From Streptomyces catenulae (lineage in GTDB: Bacteria; Actinomycetota; Actinomycetes; Streptomycetales; Streptomycetaceae), in assembly GCF_000718015.1 (NCBI RefSeq), contig NZ_JODY01000058.1:1-19031 (forward strand): a DNA stretch of 19,031 bases, in the 5' to 3' direction. Positions 14,521 to 19,031 of this stretch are shown in pieces. Position numbers and translations under genes: made by a program. The notes beneath the pieces were generated by a model. It made no database searches and was not told the DNA's origin. It saw only the letters and a program-made list of their open reading frames with translations. Position 1 is the first letter of the stretch. Every line of letters starts with the position of its first letter.

Positions 14521-15984
14521 CCCGAACGCCGTACCGTCGCCCTTGTCACTCTTGGCTGCGCCCGTAACGAGGTGGACTCGGAGGAGCTCGCAGGCCGCCT
14601 GGCAGCGGACGGCTGGGACCTCGTCGAGGACGCCGCCGATGCCGATGTCGCCGTCGTCAACACCTGCGGCTTCGTCGAAGCCGCCAAGAAGGACTCCGTC
14701 GACGCCCTGCTGGAAGCCAACGATCTGAAGGATCACGGCCGCACCCAGGCCGTCGTCGCCGTCGGCTGTATGGCCGAGCGCTACGGCAAGGAGCTGGCCT
14801 CGGCGCTGCCCGAGGCCGACGGTGTGCTCGGCTTCGACGACTACACCGACATCTCCGACCGCCTCCAGACCATCCTCAGCGGCGGCAACGTCGAGGCGCA
14901 CGCACCGCGCGACCGCCGGGCGCTGCTGCCGATCAGCCCCGCCGAGCGGCAGAGCGCCGACGCGGTCGCGCTGCCCGGCCACGCGCAGGACACCCCGCCC
15001 GAGGACCTGCCCGAGGGCGTCGCACCGGCCTCCGGGCCGCGGGCGCCGCTGCGCCGCAGACTCGGCAGCAGTCCGGTGGCGTCGGTCAAGCTCGCCTCCG
15101 GGTGCGACCGGCGCTGCTCGTTCTGCGCCATCCCCTCGTTCCGTGGCTCGTTCATCTCGCGGCGCCCCTCGGACGTGCTCGGCGAGACCCGCTGGCTGGC
15201 GGAGCAGGGCGTCAAGGAGATCATGCTGGTCTCCGAGAACAACACCAGCTACGGCAAGGACCTCGGCGACATCCGCCTGCTGGAGACGCTGCTGCCGGAG
15301 CTGGCCGCCGTCGACGGCATCGAGCGGATCCGGGTCAGCTACCTCCAGCCCGCCGAGATGCGGCCCGGGCTGATCGACGTCCTCACCTCCACCGACAGGG
15401 TGGCCCCCTACTTCGACCTCTCCTTCCAGCACGCGGCGCCCGGGGTGCTGCGCCGGATGCGGCGCTTCGGTGACACCGACCGCTTCCTGGAGCTGCTGGA
15501 GCAGATCCGTTCCAAGGCGCCCGAGGCGGGTGCCCGCTCCAACTTCATCGTCGGCTTCCCCGGCGAGAGCGAGGACGACCTCGCCGAGCTGGAGCGCTTC
15601 CTCACCGGCGCCCGGCTCGACGCGATCGGCGTCTTCGGCTACTCCGACGAGGACGGCACCGAGGCCGCCTCGTACGCGGACAAGATCGATCCGGATGTCG
15701 TCGCCGAGCGGCTGGCGCGGGTGTCGCGGCTGGCCGAGGAGCTGACCGCGCAGCGCGCCGAAGAGCGTATCGGCGACACCGTGCGGGTGCTGGTCGACCG
15801 GATCGACGACGAGGAGGGCGTGGTGGGCCGGGCCGCCCACCAGGCGCCTGAGACCGACGGCGTCACGCTGCTGCGGGGCGCGGACGATCTGACGCCCGGC
15901 CGGATGGTCGAGGCGAAGGTCGTCGCGAGCGAGGGTGTGGACCTGATCGCCGAGGTGTGCACCTCCGAGGGGGCGGGCAGATGA
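14518..15984 (+). CDS. rimO: RimO: ribosomal protein S12 (Asp) methylthiotransferase
   Basis: The 488-residue radical-SAM enzyme adds a methylthio group to a conserved aspartate of ribosomal protein S12 in the cytoplasm. The N-terminal UPF0004 domain carries the three cysteines of the auxiliary iron-sulfur cluster: Cys14 ([10 protein letters not shown]), Cys50 (NTCGF) and Cys84 (VGCMAERYG). The radical-SAM CxxxCxxC motif is Cys196, Cys200 and Cys203 ([17 protein letters not shown]). The TRAM domain forms the end (about 417-485). [12 protein letters not shown] and the SFRG after the cluster motif favour RimO over MiaB. An insertion of about 60 residues (122-182), rich in Pro, Ala and Arg, lies between the first two domains. 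The gene is first in an operon, overlapping pgsA by ATGA. Confidence 0.95.
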   Translation: MPERRTVALVTLGCARNEVDSEELAGRLAADGWDLVEDAADADVAVVNTCGFVEAAKKDSVDALLEANDLKDHGRTQAVVAVGCMAERYGKELASALPEADGVLGFDDYTDISDRLQTILSGGNVEAHAPRDRRALLPISPAERQSADAVALPGHAQDTPPEDLPEGVAPASGPRAPLRRRLGSSPVASVKLASGCDRRCSFCAIPSFRGSFISRRPSDVLGETRWLAEQGVKEIMLVSENNTSYGKDLGDIRLLETLLPELAAVDGIERIRVSYLQPAEMRPGLIDVLTSTDRVAPYFDLSFQHAAPGVLRRMRRFGDTDRFLELLEQIRSKAPEAGARSNFIVGFPGESEDDLAELERFLTGARLDAIGVFGYSDEDGTEAASYADKIDPDVVAERLARVSRLAEELTAQRAEERIGDTVRVLVDRIDDEEGVVGRAAHQAPETDGVTLLRGADDLTPGRMVEAKVVASEGVDLIAEVCTSEGAGR

Positions 15985-16619
15985 CGCCGCTGCCGGCTTC
16001 CGCCACCGGCGGGCCGCGCCCGGCGGCGGTCCGGCAGGCCGGGCTGTGGAACATCGCCAACGTCCTGACGATGCTGCGGCTGGTCCTGGTGCCGGCCTTC
16101 GTGCTGCTGCTGATGCACGGCGACGGGCGGGACCCGGCGTGGCGCTCGTTCGCCTGGGCCGCGTTCGCCGTCGCCATGATCACCGACGTCTTCGACGGTC
16201 ATCTGGCCCGGTCGTACAACCTCGTCACCGACTTCGGGAAGATCGCCGACCCGATCGCCGACAAGGCGATCATGGGCGCGGCGCTGATCTGTCTGTCGCT
16301 GCTCGGCGATCTGCCGTGGTGGGTGACGGGCGTGATCCTCTTCCGGGAGCTGGGCGTCACGCTGCTGCGGTTCTGGGTGATCAAGCACGGCGTGATTCCG
16401 GCCAGTCGTGGCGGCAAGATCAAGACATTGGCGCAGGGCACCGCGGTCGGGATGTACGTCCTGGTGCTCACCGGTCCGCTGGCCACGTTCCGCTGGTGGG
16501 TGATGGCGGTCGCGGTGGCGCTGACCGTCGCGACCGGCTTCGACTACGTGCGGCAGGCCGTCACGCTGCGCCGGGCCGGGCTCGCCCGCGAGCGCGCCGA
16601 GCGGGACGCCGTACGGTGA
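15981..16619 (+). CDS. pgsA: PgsA-type CDP-diacylglycerol-glycerol-3-phosphate 3-phosphatidyltransferase
   Basis: The 212-residue integral membrane enzyme makes phosphatidylglycerophosphate from CDP-diacylglycerol and glycerol-3-phosphate. The complete CDP-alcohol phosphatidyltransferase signature is present: Asp69, Asp72-Gly73, Ala76-Arg77, Gly86, Asp90 and Asp94 with the canonical spacing. Hydrophobic segments lie near 28-46, 55-70, 96-116, 119-130, 146-165 and 168-185. [11 protein letters not shown] (24-34) is typical of PgsA. ATG 15981 overlaps the rimO stop as ATGA with GAGGGGG upstream. The last codons overlap cinA as GTGA, so translation of the three genes should be coupled. Actinobacteria have several paralogues, so the exact alcohol substrate is inferred; the place beside ftsK, cinA and clgR matches pgsA3 of mycobacteria. 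Confidence 0.92.
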   Translation: MTPLPASATGGPRPAAVRQAGLWNIANVLTMLRLVLVPAFVLLLMHGDGRDPAWRSFAWAAFAVAMITDVFDGHLARSYNLVTDFGKIADPIADKAIMGAALICLSLLGDLPWWVTGVILFRELGVTLLRFWVIKHGVIPASRGGKIKTLAQGTAVGMYVLVLTGPLATFRWWVMAVAVALTVATGFDYVRQAVTLRRAGLARERAERDAVR

Positions 16620-17143
16620 CCGGGTCGGCGGCGCGGGCGCTGGAGCTGCTCGCCGCGCGGGGGGAGACCCTCGCGGCGGCCGAGTCGCTCACCGGCGGCC
16701 TGGTCGCCGCCGGGCTGACCGCCGTGCCCGGGGCCTCACGGGTGGTGCGCGGCGCGGTGACCGCGTACGCGACCGAGGTCAAGCGGTCCGTCCTGGGCGT
16801 CGACGGCGGGCTGCTGGCCGCGCGGGGCGCGGTGGACGGCGAGGTCGCGCGGCAGATGGCGTGCGGGGTGCGGCGGCTGCTGGAGGCCGACTGGGGCGTC
16901 GCCACCACCGGGGTGGCCGGTCCGGACCCGCAGGACGGGCAGCCGGTGGGCACCGTCTACGTCGCGGTCTGCGGTCCCGGTGAGGTGACCGCGGTGCGGC
17001 GGCTGGCCCTGGAGGGCGACCGTGAGGGGATCCGCGCGGGCAGCGTCGCGGCCGTGATCGGGCTGTTGCTCGGCGAACTGACAGAAAATACGGGGGCACA
17101 GGATACGGAACAACACGGGGGGAAGGGATGTTTGCAGCCCTGA
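16616..17143 (+). CDS. cinA: CinA C-terminal-domain protein (PncC-type NMN amidohydrolase)
   Basis: The 175-residue protein corresponds to the CinA C-terminal (PncC) domain, which deamidates nicotinamide mononucleotide in pyridine-nucleotide recycling. Key motifs are AAESLTGGLVA (21-31, Ser24 region), GASRVVRGAVTAYATEVKRS (39-58), TTGVAGPDP (97-105), VGTVYVAV (111-118) and GDREGIRAGSV (134-144). The molybdopterin-binding N-terminal half of full CinA is absent, as is normal for stand-alone PncC proteins. GTG 16616 overlaps the pgsA stop as GTGA. The last ~20 residues (TENTGAQDTEQHGGKGCLQP) go beyond the domain and look disordered. Activity is inferred from the family. Confidence 0.92.
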   Translation: MTGSAARALELLAARGETLAAAESLTGGLVAAGLTAVPGASRVVRGAVTAYATEVKRSVLGVDGGLLAARGAVDGEVARQMACGVRRLLEADWGVATTGVAGPDPQDGQPVGTVYVAVCGPGEVTAVRRLALEGDREGIRAGSVAAVIGLLLGELTENTGAQDTEQHGGKGCLQP

Positions 17144-17237
17144 GTGAACACGTACTCGCGCCCGGCACGGCCAGGGCCGAAGGCGGTACGGTGGGGCGAG
17201 AAGGATCCGGATCCGAGGTCCGAGGAGGGAGCCAGCG

Positions 17238-17618
17238 ATGATTCTGCTTCGTCGCCTGCTGGGTGACGTGCTGCGCCGACAGCGTCAGCGCCAAGGCCGC
17301 ACCCTGCGCGAGGTCTCTTCCTCCGCCCGGGTGTCGCTCGGCTATTTGTCCGAGGTCGAACGAGGACAGAAGGAAGCGTCGTCCGAACTGCTCTCGTCGA
17401 TCTGTGACGCGCTGGATGTGCGCATGTCCGAGCTGATGCGTGAGGTCAGCGACGAGCTGGCGCTCGCCGAACTGGCACAGTCCGCGGCCGCGACCGACCC
17501 GGTGCCCGCACCGGTGCGGACGTTCAACGCCGTGTCCGTCGCCTCCCTGACGGGTGTGGCGGAGGACCGCGTGACGATCAAGTCGCCGGCCGATGTGGTG
17601 GCGGGCGTCGCCGCCTGA
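17238..17618 (+). CDS. clgR: ClgR: XRE-family activator of clp and lon protease genes
   Basis: The 126-residue regulator carries a Cro/C1-type helix-turn-helix (residues 7-66) with the ClgR-typical run [20 protein letters not shown] and [17 protein letters not shown]. In Streptomyces ClgR activates clpP1P2, clpC and lon. It is itself degraded by ClpP through two C-terminal alanines, and this protein ends VVAGVAA, so the degron is present. The start has GAGGAGGGA seven bases upstream. It lies 94 bp after cinA and is followed by a strong terminator. The order ftsK, pgsA, clgR is shared with mycobacteria, supporting orthology. TACGGT (17187-17192) could be a -10 box, but the promoter is not clear, and I find no exact GTTCGC-type ClgR box upstream. 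Confidence 0.93.
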   Translation: MILLRRLLGDVLRRQRQRQGRTLREVSSSARVSLGYLSEVERGQKEASSELLSSICDALDVRMSELMREVSDELALAELAQSAAATDPVPAPVRTFNAVSVASLTGVAEDRVTIKSPADVVAGVAA

Positions 17619-17638
17619 CGCACGGCACAGACCATCTG

Positions 17639-17674
17639 CGGAGCCCCGCCCGGTGATCACCGGGCGGGGCTCCG
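17639..17674. terminator. 36-bp perfect palindrome terminator after clgR
   Basis: CGGAGCCCCGCCCGGTGA (17639-17656) is followed by its exact reverse complement (17657-17674). Extra pairing is possible between ACGGCA (17622-17627) and TGCCGT (17675-17680) with an 11-base bulge. It starts 20 bases after the clgR stop. No U-tract is present. Symmetry would let it act on both strands. Confidence 0.8.
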
Positions 17675-17774
17675 TGCCGTTCGGGCCCGGGCGCGACCGG
17701 TGGCCTCCCCACGGATCCTTGGGCCGAACCGGCCCGGGGCCCCGCGCCGCCGCTCGACTGCTCGCCGTCGGCCG

Positions 17775-17788
17775 ATCGTTTATACGAT
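17775..17788 (+). promoter_or_regulatory. Dps promoter -10 box inside a dyad
   Basis: TATACGAT (17781-17788) is the most AT-rich -10-like element in the region, 74 bases before the dps start. It sits within the perfect inverted repeat ATCGT-TTAT-ACGAT (17775-17788), which could be an operator covering the promoter. A small hairpin CCCGA/TCGGG (17806-17820) follows in the leader. The -35 box is not clear. Confidence 0.45.
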
Positions 17789-17861
17789 GGTCGGACCCGT
17801 ACATTCCCGAGCGTTTCGGGCCTCTGGTGCCGGGGCGCTCGTCCCCTGGAGGAGGAGCTGG

Positions 17862-18332
17862 ATGTCTGTGGTCACGAGCCCGCTGTCCGACGCCGACCGC
17901 GCCGTCGTGGGGAAGGCCCTGCAGGGCGCCCTGGTCGACCTGGTGGATCTCTCCCTCATCGCCAAGCAGGTGCACTGGAACGTCGTCGGTCCGCGGTTCC
18001 GCTCCGTCCATCTCCAGCTCGACGAGGTGGTGGCCTCGGCGCGGTTGCACGCGGACGAGGTCGCCGAGCGGGCGTCCGCGGTGGGGGTGTCGCCGGACGG
18101 CCGGGCGGCGACGGTGGCGAAGACCACCGGTATCGCGGAGATCGCGGACGGCTGGATCAAGGTCGAGGCCGGGGTCGCGGCGCTGGTCACCGCGTTGGGC
18201 GTGGTCATCGGGCGGATGCGGGAGCGGATCGACGCGACCGGGACGCCCGACCCCGTCACCCAGGACCTGCTGATCGGACTCACCGGCGACCTGGAGAAAC
18301 ATCACTGGATGTTCCAGGCCGAGGCCCACTGA
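17862..18332 (+). CDS. dps: Dps-family DNA-binding/ferroxidase miniferritin
   Basis: The 156-residue protein is a Dps miniferritin, a dodecamer that oxidises and stores iron and may protect the nucleoid. The intersubunit ferroxidase ligands are all present at the family spacing: His38 (KQVHWNVVGP), His50, Asp54, Asp65 and Glu69 (HADEVAERASAVG). The four-helix bundle is of normal length and there is no long basic N-terminal tail, so DNA binding is uncertain. ATG 17862 has GGAGGAGGA about six bases upstream. The frame is open further upstream, but that extension is low-complexity and lacks a ribosome-binding site. The gene is monocistronic, downstream of the clgR terminator. Streptomyces carries several Dps paralogues; by position this corresponds to the one next to clgR, which I believe is called DpsC in S. 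coelicolor but did not verify. Confidence 0.92.
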   Translation: MSVVTSPLSDADRAVVGKALQGALVDLVDLSLIAKQVHWNVVGPRFRSVHLQLDEVVASARLHADEVAERASAVGVSPDGRAATVAKTTGIAEIADGWIKVEAGVAALVTALGVVIGRMRERIDATGTPDPVTQDLLIGLTGDLEKHHWMFQAEAH

Positions 18333-18354
18333 CGGCCGCCGGAGGCCCGCCGCG

Positions 18355-18377
18355 CGGCCGCGCCACCGGGGCGGCCG
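18355..18377 (+). terminator. Candidate hairpin terminator after dps
   Basis: CGGCCGC (18355-18361) pairs with GCGGCCG (18371-18377) around a nine-base loop, 22 bases after the dps stop. The surroundings are so GC-rich that alternative folds compete. Confidence 0.4.
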
Positions 18378-18535
18378 TACGGCGGCGTGCGCGGGGCACC
18401 GGGCGGCGGGCGGGTACGGCGCACGCATGCGCCGGGGGAGCGCCGATGCGCCCTGCCACACCGTCACCGGGCGCCACTAGCGTCGTACGGGGCAACGGCG
18501 GAGCCCGGACGGCGGCCCGGCCGGAGGAGGCGGCG

Positions 18536-18883
18536 ATGAGCGGACACGGAGCAGCCAGGCGCGCATCGGCCGGTCGGAGGGGCCGTCGGCCGGGGCCGCG
18601 GGCCGTTTCCGGGGTGCGGGTCGTGGTCGCGGTGCTGGCCGGGGCGGTGTGGTGGTGGGCGGTGGCCCGGCTGGTGTGGTGGCCCGCGAGCGCGGGTCCG
18701 GTCGAATCGACGGTGGCCGCGGGCGGCTGGGGGCTGAGCCTGCTACCGGTGCACTGCGTGCCGTGGGCGGGGCGGCGCCGGGCGCGCGGCGACGGCCGGG
18801 GGCCGGGGATCCTGCCGCCCGGCGGATGGCGGGCCGTGGGGGAGGACGTGGTGCGCGGGGTGTTCCGGGGGGAGCGGGGCTGA
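18536..18883 (+). CDS. Small tryptophan-rich membrane protein of unknown function
   Basis: The 115-residue hypothetical protein begins with a basic, Arg/Gly-rich stretch (residues 8-27). A transmembrane helix (about 28-49) follows, containing AVWWWAVARLVWW with five tryptophans in 13 residues. A second, shorter hydrophobic segment lies at 60-78 (GWGLSLLPVHCVPWA). The C-terminal part (79-115) is basic and glycine-rich. ATG 18536 has GGAGGAGG six bases upstream, which decides this start over the longer open frame from 18446. I recognise no family. The arginine-rich N-terminus suggests it faces the cytoplasm. It lies 203 bp after dps with no clear promoter. Very high GC means spurious open frames are frequent here, but the ribosome-binding site and the membrane pattern support a real gene. 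Confidence 0.6.
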   Translation: MSGHGAARRASAGRRGRRPGPRAVSGVRVVVAVLAGAVWWWAVARLVWWPASAGPVESTVAAGGWGLSLLPVHCVPWAGRRRARGDGRGPGILPPGGWRAVGEDVVRGVFRGERG

Positions 18884-19031
18884 GACCGGGGCGGCGTGGT
18901 GCGCGGGGCCGTGGGGTGCGGGGGCCGGGCTTCGGGCGGGGTGGGTGAGGGCCCGGGGTGCGTGAGGTCGGGGGCCGGGCGCGGGACGGAGAGCGGTAGG
19001 CCGGGGGCGTGGGCGTTCGGGCGGGCGAGGG
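18884..19031. other. Very G-rich non-coding end of the window
   Basis: No gene with a ribosome-binding site is supported on either strand. The plus strand has many runs of three to five G (for example near 18925-18935, 18953-18958 and 19001-19007), so quadruplex formation is conceivable. A minus-strand gene beginning outside the window cannot be excluded. Confidence 0.4.

Noticed and set aside
13467..15840. Minus-strand open frames of 417 and 499 codons opposite the RodZ-like gene and rimO
   Set aside because: No ribosome-binding site or domain; they span gene boundaries and a strong terminator.
17144..17160. Sequence GTGAACACGTACTCGCG upstream of clgR as a ClgR binding box
   Set aside because: It shares only scattered bases with the GTTCGC-N5-GCG motif recalled for ClgR, so autoregulation cannot be claimed from it.
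17203..17214. GGATCCGGATCC palindrome upstream of clgR
   Set aside because: It is short, overlaps nothing promoter-like and is readily explained by chance in this composition.
17700..17861. N-terminal extension of Dps
   Set aside because: The extra residues include the promoter-like dyad, lack a ribosome-binding site and do not resemble the Dps fold, whereas ATG 17862 has an excellent site.
16779..18467. A minus-strand open frame of 562 codons opposite cinA, clgR and dps
   Set aside because: It covers three well-supported genes and their terminators, and the translation is Arg/Pro low-complexity.

Overview
The window is about 19 kb of very GC-rich DNA with strong codon-position bias and Streptomyces-type gene neighbours. 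The order osaC / osaA-osaB / ftsK / RodZ-like / rimO-pgsA-cinA / clgR / dps matches the chromosomal core of Streptomyces as I recall it. No insertion sequences, CRISPR arrays, prophage genes or biosynthetic clusters are visible. It looks like conserved core chromosome next to an rRNA operon.

Layout. Positions 1-93 hold the 3' end of a 5S rRNA and the rRNA-operon terminator. A short, probably inactive DegT/DnrJ/EryC1/StrS-type aminotransferase remnant follows (161-838), then a tRNA-Thr(GGT) with its own promoter and terminator (875-1031). On the minus strand, osaC (1102-3780) encodes an RsbW-like ATPase, PAS, two GAF and a PP2C phosphatase domain. It diverges from osaA (4040-9541), a giant soluble hybrid histidine kinase with about 24 HAMP domains, a GAF domain, a kinase core and a receiver. 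The response regulator osaB (9826-10479) follows. This is the osmotic-stress locus: OsaA and OsaB form the two-component pair and OsaC is described in S. coelicolor as resetting SigB activity.

The second half carries ftsK (DNA translocase, apparently leaderless), a 33-codon arginine-rich small ORF with an excellent ribosome-binding site, a RodZ-like helix-turn-helix membrane protein, and a translationally coupled rimO-pgsA-cinA operon (ATGA and GTGA overlaps; rimO apparently leaderless). Then come clgR (activator of Clp/Lon proteolysis with a C-terminal Ala-Ala degron), a Dps-family miniferritin, and a small tryptophan-rich membrane protein. The last ~150 bases hold no gene I can support.

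Functionally the window joins stress signalling (OsaABC, ClgR, Dps) to envelope, chromosome and ribosome maintenance (FtsK, RodZ-like, PgsA, RimO). I found no clearly new multi-gene system. The points most worth a second look are the indel-free 276-bp HAMP array of osaA, an AfsQ1/MtrA-like direct repeat before osaB, the small arginine-rich ORF, the SigB-like promoter of osaC, and the dyad over the dps promoter.
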